In this document: piece by piece, positions 32,640-45,720 of the stretch | Numbering within the stretch: the first letter of the stretch is position 1 | Layout of the letters: each line of letters starts with the position of its first letter | Assembly (NCBI GenBank): GCA_038030265.1 | Contig: CM075942.1 | Span: forward strand, 50,496,751-50,560,750 | From: Corythucha ciliata | Taxonomy: Eukaryota; Arthropoda; Insecta; Hemiptera; Tingidae | DNA length: 64,000 nt | Direction: 5' to 3' | Notes under the pieces: generated by a model | The model's input: only the letters and a program-made list of their open reading frames with translations | Told to the model about the DNA's origin: nothing | Database searches by the model: none | Translations under genes and position numbers: made by a program

Positions 32640-35600
32640 TCTTCATTCCTCAAACACTTTTCTTGGTGATACTGATACCATACTTCTGGAAACATGACAG
32701 TTATGATGCAAATTATGAGAAAAAGGAGTGTAGGGTTCATGTAGTAAAAATATCGTGAGCAAAGCACCACAATTATTCAAAATGTACCCTAATCAACAAA
32801 ATCACTTTAAAATAAAATAAAAAAAACGAAGGGTTGACCGTTCTTGATCATTTACTTCACCCAAAGGAGCCCATCATTCATCTCGTTGGACGCTTAATTC
32901 AAAATAGGGCGAGGGGGCTAAAAGAAAGAAGAAAAAAAAACCTTTCCATCGCACCCTCAAAAAAAAAAAAAAAAAAAAAAAACAGAATGAGCACCGAGCC
33001 GAGCCGTACGAGGTAGATGGCTCAAGGTGAGTTAGGATATTGTGGAAGCCAAAGGAGTGGTGGGGGCGGAAGAGACAGTAATTTAATTTAAAGAGATCGT
33101 GACCAGCCTACTATGCAATCCCCCTAACCACCGTTATCCTCTACTTACATATTTTCCCCATCCTGACCCATTGTAACACTCTGCCAAAGTTCTGTCTTTA
33201 TCAACCCCTTATCACTGTGAGACAAAAAAAAAGCGAGGGGCAGAAAAAACAGAGAGAGAATGTGACGTCACTTCGCTATGACTAAAACGTTTTCTTGCCC
33301 ATTGAAACTGCTGTTCACTGAAAAATTGCAGTGAGCGTGCACCGCCGTGTTTTCACAAACAGGGGCGTTTTCCATACAGAACGCCAATTTATGGGACCGA
33401 AAAATCGGGACCCGCAGCAAGTATATCGGTATCAGTTAATGATCCGAACCCTGAAATTCGAATCCTTCGATTTCTTTTAAAAGCATTTTCGGTTTTTTTT
33501 TTTTCTTGAATGCGCAGCTCAGCATAAAAATCTCTCGGCGAGTAAAACGTGTTCTGGGTAAAGAGATGAAGGCGACTATCTGAGGAGGAGAAAAAAAGGA
33601 ACCGAAAAAAAAGGAGAGAAAGTGGCACGTGAAAAGCAATGTAGAGAGAAAAAAAAGGGGTAGGAATGAGGACTCTATTGTTTCAAGTGCTTCAACTCTC
33701 CTCGGTGCTTCCTTAATTGGAGGAAAGGGGTGGCTCATACTTTTTTTCTCTGTGCCTCTCCATCGTGGTTGAACGATGATGGGGAAGCGGAAATATAAAA
33801 GAAGGAAAATTACACCGAAGGAATGAACTAGGGCAGAGTTGTGTGAGTTGTTAGACTAACTTTCGTTCAGTTTTATATTTTTTTGTTTTGTCCCCCTCTC
33901 TCCCTCACTACCAACACCACGAAAGCTACAGAGTTTACAAGTATACCTCAATTTAATTTTACGGCGTTTAATAACAGGAACAACCGATGAAACACAATGT
34001 ACGAACGGTGTAAAGAGGAATCTTTTGTTGTATAGACATCGTCCAGCATTTCCCATTGAGAGAGGGTAGACCTTCGCTTTCAGTTTGTACTTCATTGTTC
34101 CCGTGAATGGGAAGCGCGTGCACCGTACAATCATCAGCTATCTGCCACCTTTATTTTATATATATTTTTTTTTCACCTGTTATCGGACAGTATTTCTTTG
34201 TTTTCTGGGGTCCTAGGCCGTAGTCACGAAAAGCAAAATACGTGCAATGTCAGTTCGAAAGGATCTTGGCTGGAGTGGTTGATTGCTTTCTGAGTCCTAA
34301 AACAAAAGAAGAGAAAAAGTTCACCGGGTAGGCGGTGGAGAGAATCATCGAATCCTGTGTTTTCCTCCTCCCACCTCCACCCCATCCACAACCCATCACT
34401 TCCATAGAAACACGATAATCAAATAATAAACCGACCCATTTCGCATGGGATCCCCACGGAAGACGAGAGAGTCTTGCGGTGAAGGTTTTTCACGGTTAAG
34501 GCTTTGGTGGATCGCAATCAAGCTACGCTAGGACCTACAGTCGTAAACCTTGGTTTAGTATGATTGGACCGCTCCACCTCTGTGTTTAAATGTGGTGGTT
34601 TGAGGGGCGGTGCTGGAGGGTAAGTGGGGATTACTCCTAGCGTCCTTGTTTTACTTTTTTGTACACATCCCTCATCATTTATTTAAAGTCAAGACGAACA
34701 CGGAAAATAATTTTTTCCAGATAATTCACACAAAGGATTAATGATATCCTGCTCATCATACTTGAAAGCGAAAACTGACGCGTTGAAAGCTTTTCACAGC
34801 CTTGGCTTTCTCCCTTTTTAAGAGGCCTACACCCACTCCTACATGCTGTCGTCTCAATCCTTAAAATATTGCATTCCGTTTTGAATAATTTATTAGAAAA
34901 AAGGGAGCTTTACACAACTTTTTTCTTCTCCCGCTCCTTCGTGAACCGCCTTTTGTCGGATAAAAGAAAACAAAGAAACAGGTTTTTTGACGGAGTAAAT
35001 CCTCCCCCAAAGGCGGAATTTTTATCATTTTGATTCTTAAACGCGCAACTTTTGTGTAAACGTAGAATACCTACATGTTAAAAAGCTGAGGGATGCTTAT
35101 TGTGTGGTTGTCATTGTGCGGACATGTTTTTCCTTTGTAAGCAATGAGAGCCATCTTTGTGACGAATCCCCTGCTACGCCACTGTTTAACTGTATCAAGA
35201 CTCCCCCCCCCCAACTCGCTACACAACAGCGTACGACCAAACGACGGACTTCTATCTTGGCTCACTGGGGTAAATTGCCGTTAGTTTTCCACAGTGAAAC
35301 TCGTTTCACGCTTGTGGGGTGAAAACATTCCAGCCAAAGGGAGGCAATGCAACCCCAGCCTTTATTAAATTCCTGCGAAAAAGAAAAAAAACCCATCGTT
35401 TAGTTTCTTAACTGCTGTGCACTACGCCCCCCCCCCCTTTGGCACACCAAGGTACACGTACTCTCGCATTTTTAAACAATGGTGGAGAGCGGTGTTTAGT
35501 GTGAACGGGTAATAATCGTAATTCAAAAAACACAAGGAGTGAAAGCTGATGGGACGCTGTGGATATATTATTCAAAAAACATTTAAGAAAAGACGGTATA

Positions 35601-36770
35601 TTGCTCGCTGGGTGAATTTCAAAGGCAAGTAAGGAGGTCTTAGCAGCAGCTTTTTTCTTTCGCGAAAAAAGAAAGGGGGAGGGGAACTTGTGGCGTTGGA
35701 AAGTTTGAGCGTAATTTGTCTTTCGCGAAAAACGGTAGTGGTTGGGTCGAGGGCGCGAAGGGTAAAAGCGGTGTTTTGTATTATTTGCAATCTTCTCGGC
35801 TTAGTTGGTTTATTTTGTAAGCGGTTAGCCTTTTATGAAAATAAAGTCGGGGGAGGATTAAGTTCATTGTAATATCCGTTTCCTGGGAGAAAATTCCGCG
35901 GTTTGATGGTGACGGAAAACTTCAGTTTCCACGAAAAGACGAAATTAAAATTTGATTAAACTTTCTTATTATTAAACTTTTTTGTTTTTCACGAGTTCAA
36001 AATTTTTTCATCAGCTCCGGTAACATTATTAATGAAAGAGCCCCAGTACAATGTCGTTTCGGGGAAAAAAGGTGCTCCGGGAACAGTTCATGATTTATTC
36101 AAGATACGTGGCATCTGAGAGCTGACAGAATCAAAGGTTTCATCGATCAGACTTGGTGTGGAAGCGGGAGTACCTCACCCTATTAATTCATCGCCGTATA
36201 CTGTCCTAGTTTGACCCCGTGGATACATTCGAATGAGAAACTTGCGGCATTAATCATGGACGAAGGGACGACGTTGTTATAAAGTCAATTACACACCTTT
36301 GGATGACGAACAAATTGGTACATAGGATCTCGTCTTTTCAACCGTGAGGCTCATGAATATCACATGATCTGAGGATGAATTGGTTGGTCCAACGGGGCTG
36401 GACGATGCTTGGTGACCTCGTGAGCCCCGAATTCGCCTGTGTTGTGTTATTGTTGATACCCCCCACCATTCTCCGATCCTTATTTGTTATCGATAGTAAC
36501 GTTTCTCATATGCTCACAGATACAGAAACTTGAACATATTGTGTCCTCGGTTATAATATCCGTGACATTTACTACACCCACCGAACTTGAACGTTCTGTG
36601 GTTCTGTGGTGGGAGTATTTTGTGCTTGGAGCCCTCGACGAAGTGCCAGAGGACCTCGCTGGCTCACTTTGGAATCGAAAGATTGAGGGTTGACTATTGA
36701 TTACGTGCGACGCGGAATTTCGGATTTAGAGTTATGGAAAGTTTGGTGTTTGAGGAATGAAGATTGCGGG
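32640..36770. other. No gene recognised
   Basis: No splice-supported exons. Homopolymers include A23 at about 32959-32982 and C9 near 35427. The open frames at 33389-33738 and 33856-34134 show no domain. Confidence 0.45.
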
Positions 36771-36772
36771 AT

Positions 36773-36872
36773 TGATGATTCAGGGATTGTGTGGAGGACC
36801 ACACGATACTTCCATGTTCCCGTTTTTGGCGTTCATCAATAATGCATACGAAAAAAAACAAACAAGAAAACT
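36773..36872. repeat. Inverted partner of 32527-32635
   Basis: See 32527-32635. The two lie in opposite orientation 4.1 kb apart. Confidence 0.85.
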
Positions 36873-36882
36873 TCAGTAATGG

Positions 36883-37244
36883 GGAACTTGCACATTTTTC
36901 AAGCACTGGTGTTTCTAGAAGAGGGCTAGAAATCAATCAAGGATTTTTTTTAAGCGAATTTTTAAAACTTTTGAGGGGGGTTTGATCACGTCAAAGGTTA
37001 TTCAATGAAATTATGGATGGTGTTGGGAAGAGGGGGGTAAGAAGCATTTTCAGGGGGACAATTTTTCTTGTTATTTGTAAACAAATTAAATGTTATAGTT
37101 CCCTGAGATCATTCACAAGTGACCAATGACGTCATTTCCCCTCGCACCATCCATCCCTTCTTGAAGAACTTTGAAATTTCCAATGAAATGTCCATGTGCT
37201 AATTAACCGGTTTACTTTTCTCCCAAATCGGGCATTCGTGCAAG
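36883..37244. repeat. Dispersed repeat, copy 2
   Basis: Direct-orientation relative of 29090-29516. Confidence 0.75.
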
Positions 37245-37287
37245 AGTTGCAAGTCCAGTATCATTTTCTATTTTTTATCTTGCATAC

Positions 37288-38330
37288 AGGGTGTTCGGAA
37301 AGTAGATGCTCAGAGGAAAAATGGTAATAGTACACGTCATTTGCGAGCAAGTTCACTACTTGACGTTTTTCGAAATTCGGCTTTGCTTCCGAGATATAAC
37401 TCATTTTGCGTATTTCCTACTAGCTCGTATGTTTCTCCAATAAATGCCCTTCTAGCGCTCATCAGTAGGTGCTAGACTAAAAGTAAATAGCTCATTGGAA
37501 AGAGCACAAAATATCCTTTAAAATGAGCTATCAAATGGATAAAATGATCCAAAATCGGCAGCCGATTTCCGAAGGCAAATTGTTATTCGTATTTTCACAC
37601 ATTTTTCATTATGTGATTTTCACCTTTCCACCAAATAAAATTATTTTTTTCCATCCATTGGAAAAACATCCTCATTTAGTAAGCTTTTAAATGACGTGCA
37701 ATAATTGCTTATTTCTTGGATTTCCCGAGGAGAAATGACCAATAAACTAAAAAAACACAGACAAGGAAGTGAAATTCAGCGTCGTTTTCTACTACGACTT
37801 TTTCTCAGAAACTGCTCGCAGCCTGCCGATTTTCTACTTTACGGAGGTGGGTTAACTGAAACTAGAGTCTTGATTATCTTACTAGCAGTAAAGGCTGGTT
37901 TACACGATGCCAGTAAGCGAGCCAGTCGACTGGCAATAGTTATTAGAGCCGAAAAGCTCCACTTAAACTTCTAAAGGCACCAGTTATTGGAGCCTGTCGA
38001 TTTGCTCCAGTCCGTTTAGACGATTCAAGTTACCGGTGCCATCCAGCAGAGTTCAAAACGATGGATATCATTTTGACGATGGATAAGCGTCAACTGACTG
38101 ATATGATGAGTGAATGCTGGACCGGAAGATGGAAATTTCGTTCAGACGGTACCAATTCATTTCTTGGGATGGGAAACCCTGGAATACTCACTGGCTACTT
38201 CCAGCGCAAGTCGACTGGTGCGAAATCTTTTTACTGGACTGGCACGGGACTGGCGCAAGCAGATGTTTACATGGGGGCAGTGAACTGGCACCAGCTACTG
38301 GATCATGGTCACTGACGCGCTTACCGCCAG
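37288..38330. repeat. Repeat-like sequence with unresolved ends
   Basis: Begins near CAGGGTGTTCGGAAAGTAG, an end-like phrase common in insect repeats. It contains GAGATATAACTCATTTTGCG, similar to a phrase in the foldback centre at about 43740. GGCTGGTTTACACGATGCC near 37890 resembles a PIF/Harbinger terminus. No partner end was found. Confidence 0.35.
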
Positions 38331-38639
38331 CGTGGAAAGAAACTAGCCTTAAATTAAAGACGATACAATTGAAATTAGATGGATTCTAGAGGAAAAATAC
38401 TCGAAAAAAAAAAGAAGGAATAACATTTTACATAATTTTCAAAGTGGCCATAGCCTTCGCTTCTGCAGAATAGGCATTAGGGACCCACCGCCTGACTCCG
38501 CTCGTGGCACGTTAAACATTCAATAGGCGATTTCTGTGCTCTTCGCACAACGTTCGATTTCTCTCTGATTGTAGTTCTTCCAGTGTCGCTACTGGGCGCT
38601 GCCAAAAGTTGTGCCGAGCGATTTAGAATTTACATTTTT

Positions 38640-39430
38640 TTTCTCGAACACTTCACCTATAAATACAATACAGCAAAAAATGGGTTTGTTTAAGGCAACA
38701 TTGTAGTCAATTCCAGAACCAATTGTTTCGAAGTTAATACCGAAAATATTATTCCGCTACGGGAAGAACATGCCTGGAAAATGATTTTCCTTCAAAACAA
38801 ATGTCATATTCGCGTTTTACATACCAAGAAACAACTAGATTTAGATTACTATGTAATTCTGTGGCAAATAATTTTTGACGTAGTCACGCCAAATCCTACT
38901 ACTCCAACAATTTTCGCTTAATCTCAGTTTTTTCTAGTACAAACATTATTTGCAGTTAAAATACAAAGGGGGGCTCTCACGCCCCTTTTTTTGCAATTTC
39001 GACCGTTATTTTGTGCTACTGGTCTTTTTGCGCTAAAAACGGCGATTTTGGCTACAAAAAAAGTTGCAATTTTTTGGCAATATTGTGATCAATTCGCAAG
39101 GAAATTTCACGTGGAATCTGAAAAAAATATTTAAAAAATTCTGGAATCACTAGTTTTGAAGTCATATCTAAAAACGACATTTCGGTACAGCGAGAACATG
39201 TCCGATAAATAATTATTTCTCAAAACAAAGACCAGATTTGTGCTTGTCATGACAAGAAATAGCGAGGTTTTCATTTTCATGCAATTTATCGAGAAAAAAA
39301 AGCGATAGACCGACGGCATGCCCAAAACCACTTTTTTCAACTTCTCTGAGGTTGTACATAAAAAACGTGAAGTCAGCTCGGATTCGATTTTTTTCACGAA
39401 CTCCGAAAATCGACTGGAACGAGTGAATTC
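38640..39430. repeat. Dispersed repeat, inverted to 32.1-32.35 kb, with an internal duplication
   Basis: The segment 39150-39420 is the reverse complement of 32095-32345, sharing the CCGACGGCATGCC context. The segment 38690-38830 is a diverged direct copy of 39130-39270, offset by about 440 bp. Confidence 0.65.
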
Positions 39431-39479
39431 ACGATAAACTTATTTTTGTATCCTTTGAGGGGAGTTTTCAGCGTGGCCC

Positions 39480-39620
39480 GCTGCATTTTTCAATAGCCCA
39501 TTTTTCGAGGTTCTCAAAATCCTCGGTCAACCAATGAAAAATCCCGGGTTTTGTGCATCGAAATATCAATTTCCTGAGTTGGGCTCCTTCAAAGCCCTAA
39601 TTTCGTGGATTTGGCATATA
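39480..39620. repeat. Complemented CGAAATT/CCTGGG phrase block
   Basis: Short block with TTTTCGAGGTTCTCAAAATCC, AATCCCGGGTTTTG and GGGCTCCTTCAAAGCCC, and then CTAATTTCGTGGATTTGGC. It is related to the phrases at 41.9-43.0 kb. Confidence 0.45.
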
Positions 39621-39624
39621 GAAC

Positions 39625-41935
39625 CCAAGTCCTTTCAAAGTGATTGGGAAGTCGAATGCGAAAAGCTGCCCACCCTTCTGTCTTGAACAATCTACACCAC
39701 TAGCTGTGCCTCCGATTGATCTAACTGCCATCTCTGTTCGAAAACGAAACTGACGCTGTGAATCGGACCAAAAAATACGATCTTTAACTTGAAGCGTTAA
39801 AAAATTAAGCGGGTAAAAATTAATATTTTTACCCGCAGAAATCGATATAATGGAACTATGAAAAATTCCTGGCAATAAGGGCGAACTTTGGTTTAATGAG
39901 CTTTTAATCACGAGAAATGTCCGCCGTTTTATGGCCGAGTCGTCACATTTTTACTACAACTCTACATGGGTGATGTTCCACTCTCAGAATGATTTTCCCG
40001 ACTCTTAAAATAACAAGGCGAAACGCTCACTTTCACCACTTTGAGTTGCAGCGCTAACTAGCGCGTTTTGACCGGTACTGACTGAATTTGCCAATTAAGC
40101 ATGCCGGTCTAAGGTACCTACTCATTACACCACTTCCGGCTTAATTATCTGCCGAAGGAACTGCCAACTTTCATCAGTTTCTCGGGGGGGGGGGGGGTAT
40201 CTGATAGTTGAGGCCAATCCGAGAGCCCCGTGACTATCAGTCATGGAATGGACGGGTATTATCTAAAAATCATAAATAAAATTCCAAAAGAAAACCATCA
40301 ATTTATCTATACTACAAAAGACAGTTGATTTTCGTTCGATACTTGCATGAGAAAAGTCAGGTATAATGGCACATTCGCGCTGCGCAGCATTGATTATTTT
40401 TTTATTAACGCGAAGATTATTCGATGAACGTGAATTACCTAGTTTCGTGACCTCCTCCCTCCTCTCATTATTATCACGCGGCACCTGTGGAAGACTGTTA
40501 CTAAGCGCTATATAGCGCTCGAATAAATTAAATATTAATTGAATTACCACGGTATACGCACGTTATTTTTAACGTAATTTTTTGGGGGGTTTCCTATCAC
40601 GGGTGTTACGAAACCAATTTAAGTGTACAAAGAAGTGGAGCATTATTGATTCAAAGATACACATTGGAAAGGATTATGAAGTTTCTGATGTTAAATATGA
40701 TAATAAAAAGAGCCGTTGGACATGATTACTGTGAAAGCGAGAGTCTACTGGAATAAAGATTCATCTTGGTTATAGGGTCATCACCTCTTTAAAGTGTTTC
40801 CTTTTTGCGGTAATATTGTTTAATTTAGAAATAGTCGCTAAATTTTTTGGCGGGAAAAACAACAACAAAACTCGCTGAAACTATGAAACTGTTACAAGAA
40901 TTTACGATCTTTAGTTTTACAGCCTTTCTTCCAACCGTGAGTTTTTGCCCGGTAGCGCACACAACAGGTGATAAAAAATAAAGGACGGAAAAGTCGGTTT
41001 TTCTTTTCTAGATTCCCAGTACCCACCATTCTTCTCATAATATGAAACTTGAAATGTAGGTTACCATGGGTGCTGAAGGGTTCTGGCAGAGGGTTATGAA
41101 AGAGAAATAATGTTGCTGCACACAACCAGTAACAAGCTTTTTTGGGTAAAGTTAGAGTGCAATGTATATCCCCTTTCTGTGTACTTTCGCAGTATAACCT
41201 TCACGTATTACACTGACTAATCCTGAAATTGCCCCCACCCCCACCATGGTACTCTTCAAAATCACTTCACAAAGTAGTGCACAAGCTTATAATGAGATGC
41301 GTGGGGTCAATGAAAAGTTTATACTACGTGTTTTGTTTGTTATTAGGGAAAAACCCTCCCTTTTTATACAACGATCCTCTATCTGAAGTCAATGAAAGAG
41401 TGAAAAGGCTGGTGAATACCCCTTCCAACTCATGAAACGCTTTCCATTACCACCGTGATGCTATCAATATACACTCCCTTCATTATACCATACAGTTTTC
41501 ATTTTTTTTTTTTTTTTTTTCCACATTTTCATTCATTTTTATTGAGCGTAACATTTCAAACTTGTTTAAAGAGATTTAGCTTTCTGTGTGGACGAGGTCT
41601 CACAAGCTTTTGAATCGGCTTCAGCGGTGGGGTGCTCTGCCACTTCATTATTTCTATGCGCAATACAGTTGAGCAAGAGGAATAATAAACGCAGGGTAAC
41701 TAATTACAAACAGACCTCTATCGAAACATCAAAATTGCAATATTGGTGAGATTTTTTCACACCACTGTATCTGAGCATAGGGTTGCCAACTCAAAATTTC
41801 GAAAAATCGGGAAATAATTACCCAAAAATATCTGGAAACCTTTGGTGAATTTCAAAAATTAACTTGAAGATATTGAGCGCATGAAGCATGAACCGAAAGA
41901 CAATGACACGCCAAAAGAAAATCATTCGAGATGGA
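39625..41935. other. No gene recognised
   Basis: No exon or RNA gene supported. G13 at about 40184-40197 and a T22 run at 41499-41520. Confidence 0.45.
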
Positions 41936-42965
41936 TTTGGCGCTCATAAAAACAAATTTCGTGGACTTGGCTATCTAAACCGCCAATATCGGTATAGAGG
42001 GGAGAGAGCTCCCATTAAATAAAAAAAGTTTCAAGGGTTTCCCTCAGTTAAAAAAGCAAATTTCACGAGCCAAATTTCGCAGGATTGATTCTCCCAGTGA
42101 AAACCCAAAGAGGATCGTAAATTAGCGTTTTTCTCTTTTTAGACGCAAATTATTCACCCGCGAATTGGCGCTAGGTCTCACTTTAGTGGGGTTTCCCAAT
42201 TTTATCTGCGCATTGGCGTTCTTTCTAGTGCATTTTCTCAATTTCAGTCTCGAATGGTGTTTGTTCACAATGTTAGTCCCAAATTATCGTTTTTCCTCAA
42301 ATTTATTTCTTTTAGCCGTGGATTCGTGTTATTTCTCAATGTTTTTGCTTCCAGTGGCCGGGAGTATGGCGTCTTCCCAACTATAGCTTCGAATAATAGT
42401 TTTTTATCAATTTTAACCGCTTACTAACGCTTCTTCACAAATTTATCCATTATTTATTAATATTAGCCATGACTCAGCGAATTTTCTTAATTTTATCAGC
42501 GAATGATCACTTTTCTCAATTTTAACCGCGTTTGAGTGCCCTTTCTCCATTTTATCCACGGACTTAGCGGAATTAGCGAGGATCTAAAAATCCCGTTCGC
42601 TCATCCGTGATTATAAAACCTGAAAATCCCCATTTTTTTCAGCAAAACGGCTCTGAACCACAGATTTTCCCTTTTTTACTACCAAACTTCTCTGATTTGG
42701 CTCCTCAAACCCCAATGTCACGAATTTGTGCTATTTCATACGTCAATTTCGCGTAAAATATATCTACTGTTTCAGAAATCAAATTTTGTGTTTCTGAAAT
42801 AAGTTTCGTTGGTTTATTACCATTCGAAAAATTGAATTTCAAAACCAAATCAAATTAAAATAGAATTCGTGGGCTTTGCTCTTTCTGAAACCCCAATTCC
42901 GAGGTTTTGAAACATAATTTCATGGGGTTTTCTCCTTCGGTGGGATTTTGCTCCTTTCAAACCCA
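41936..42965. repeat. Large block of degenerate ~30-bp phrases
   Basis: From 42120 to 42560 the block reads as diverged units of TTTCTCAATTTTANCCGCGAATNANCG. Examples are TTTTCTCAATTTTAACCGCG, TTTCTCCATTTTATCCACGG and TTCTTAATTTTATCAGCG. The flanks (41936-42100, 42640-42965) carry the related GGCTCNTCAAACCCCAATTTCACG phrases. Some 15 or more units are recognisable by eye. Confidence 0.7.
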
Positions 42966-42968
42966 ATT

Positions 42969-44649
42969 TTAGGCCTGTTTTACACGAGTAAGTCTTTTGT
43001 TCAAATATATGTTCAATCTGATCACAACCAGACGATTTGAGGCAGGGAACATCTGTCAATTTTTTTCAAAATGCCTAATAGTCCAGTCAAATCGTATAAA
43101 AAAAATACCATACGTGGACAAAAATCTCGTCTTTGATTTTACCACTTTATTCATTGTTTATTGGGGTGAAGAACACGAATCTGATGAGATCCAACAACAT
43201 TTCCTTGTGCGTTTTGAGAAAATCGCGAAAAACTGATAATTTTTGGCTTTTTTTTAGTTTTTCGCTTGCAACTGCTCAATGACGCATCCTACGGAAAATT
43301 GTACCCTGTTCTTTTTTGAAGAGCATCAAGTTCTGCGTCGAATCTTTTTTAATTTGTCACAATTGACCCAGCCGTTTCGCCAGGATTGATTTTTTTGAAA
43401 TTGTCATTTTTAGTCGCTTTTGGCAAAATTGTGTGAAAAAATAAAAGTACTTCAACTCTCAGTTGAGTGATGTAATGTCTGACGCTACCTATAGTACTGG
43501 TGATATGTTGAGTTTTAACATTGGTGGACAAAGTTGGAGGGCATAACCACTTTTTTTTTTTTAAACAAAACCTATTTTCATCGCCCTGTACAGAATTTTA
43601 CGGGCCTTCAAAAATTTGGCAAATGTGGTTCCTGACTGTAAATTTCATTAGCTTTCACTGAAAAATAGTGCAATTTTCATCGGAAGCTTCGTTCGATAGT
43701 TATAGGCAAAAACGTTCGGCTGAAGAAAGGAGTTATTGGAAAATTACTCATTTTGCGAATTTCCCACTGCGTTTTATTGCCACTTATCGGGTCTTTATAA
43801 AAACGCCATACATGGCTCCTTAAAGGAAATTTAACGAGCTTTCAGATGAGTTTCTTTAAAGTTTAATCGGATGGATAGTTTTGAGTTATAGGCCGAAATG
43901 TGACAAAATAGGTTTTTTGTAGCAAATTTCAAATTGTTTGACGTTATGGCCCTGTCTTATGTTGATCTTCAAATGAAATTTCATATAATAGGTCTGATAG
44001 AAAATTCTATCAGCTTTCAGATCGTTTTTCATAGAAAAAATTGGACAACTAGTTCCCGAGCTACTGGCAAAAATGCGCAGAAAAACGTGGTTTTTGGGCC
44101 GCTTTTTTCGCGTTTTTTGTCGTATAACTGATACCGATGATTTTTTTTAGTAGGTTTCAATGCTTTTCACTTATGTAAAATTCAATTTTGAACAACTTTG
44201 ATTTTATTACATTTTCCGATTGGAGTAGCCGTTTTTAAGTTGCTGCTGCCTTAGTAATTTTTATTAATTTTAACAAAAGTGGCTAAAAATTACCATTTCA
44301 AAAAAATCAATAGCGGTGAAATAGCTGGGTCAATTGTGACAAATGAAAGAACGATTCGACGCAGAATTCAATGCTTTTCAAAAAATGAGAGGGTAACATT
44401 TTCCGTAGAATGCGTCATTGAGGAGTTACAAGCAAAATACTGGAAAAAGTGCCAAAAATGAGCAGTTTTTAGCGATTTTCTCAAAACGCACAAGGAAATT
44501 TTGTTGGATCTCTTCAGATTCGTGTTCCTCACCTCAAAAAACATGGAATAAAGTGAAAAAATTGAAGACGAGATTTTTGTCCACGTGGAACTACCGTTTG
44601 ACTGGACTATAATTTGTTCAAAAAACTTACTCGTGTATAAGGGGCCTAA
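42969..44649. mobile_element. Foldback DNA element with ~0.4-kb terminal inverted repeats
   Basis: The ends TTAGGCCTGTTTTACACGAG (left) and TTAGGCCCCTTATACACGAG (right, inverted) begin long arms that pair over about 42969-43430 and 44262-44649. Mismatches and small indels are present. Shared inner blocks include GATCCAACAAC/GTTGGATC and CACAATTGACCCAGC. The centre (43431-44261) has no recognisable coding sequence. A clean target-site duplication was not found (TTA left, TAA right). The superfamily is unresolved, and the termini resemble PIF/Harbinger. Confidence 0.75.
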
Positions 44650-45464
44650 GGAATTTTCACTAAATAAAAAACTAAATTTTGGGGCTTCGCTCTTTCTAAA
44701 ATCATTGTTTCTTAATTTAAATTAAGAAAATTAAAATTATGAAAAACCCCAAGAAGTTCTTTAACGATGCCTTCAGCACAAGAAGGCGAAGGGCCAGGAA
44801 ACGAAGAAGAAAAAACCCAGAACCCTAAAAATAAAATATTAGTTTTAACAGTTATATTTATAAGTTTGAACAGGTCGTTCCATGAATTCAAAAAAATTAA
44901 TTTGGTAAAATACGAACGAGGAAAAACAAAATTTTGTGACTTTGGCTACTTGCAAACTACGTGGATATTTGCTCCCCCTAGACCAAATGCCGCGGACTTT
45001 GCTCTTTCAAAGCTTTATTTGACCAGCGGCGTCCTGGTTCCCCTATTAAAAATGCTAAAGCGTTCGTCTAGACGCACCTTCGGCGCACTTAGCAGTGTCG
45101 ATGGTCAGCCACTAGGCCCAATATTCGGTGTACTCTACACTGAAAAAGTTGAGAATCAGGTGTTCCGATATAATCCGATTGTTTTGGTTACGATACGACT
45201 ATCGATGGGGGGGGGGGTGAGATGGTGAATTTTAGGAGTACTCCGGGTGCTCGCTCATCTTGTTACACCGCTGACTCCGGGACTATACTTTGTGCCTATA
45301 CTGTCTAGCGGAGCTTAGTGCACATAATGAGAGAACCAGTTAAATCACCATCCGTGTAATCGAAGGATGAAATTTTTTTTTTTTTTTATTAAGGCCTTAT
45401 TCGGCATTCTAATTGGTGAGTAAAATTATTCGCAATTCTACGAAATGGTTTAAATTTAATTTAA
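44650..45464. other. No gene recognised; further phrase repeats at the start
   Basis: 44650-45020 includes GGGGCTTCGCTCTTTCTAAA and similar diverged phrases. The 153-codon frame at 44767-45228 is compositionally repeat-like with no domain. Confidence 0.4.
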
Positions 45465-45720
45465 TACGATCGTCTGCCGCTGTCACCATGAGGCATTTGC
45501 CCTCTGTGGCAACCCACCACTCGAAAACTCACGAAGTTTGGGAAATTTTAATTAACCGGAAGAACATAGTCCTAAAACTGGTCTTATTCGATGGGTTTTA
45601 CGGAGATGATTACAAATATGATCGTCTGCCTGGAGCATTTGCTCTCGGTGGCCAGTCAAACTATGTAAATCAGTGATATTAATTAACAGGAAGAACAAAG
45701 TCCGGAAAATGGTTCTTCCG
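45465..45720. repeat. Imperfect ~150-bp tandem duplication
   Basis: GATCGTCTGCC, GGCATTTGCCCTC/GAGCATTTGCTCTC and TTAATTAACNGGAAGAACA recur in the same order at about 45468-45580 and 45620-45715. The last part folds (GGAAGAAC with GTTCTTCC). Confidence 0.65.

Noticed and set aside
37880..38330. PIF/Harbinger-like element starting GGCTGGTTTACACGATGCC
   Set aside because: No inverted partner end or target duplication could be found. Internal CCAGT repeats alone do not define an element.
44767..45228. 153-codon plus-strand frame
   Set aside because: Lies in diverged repeat sequence and has no recognisable motif, so it is probably chance.
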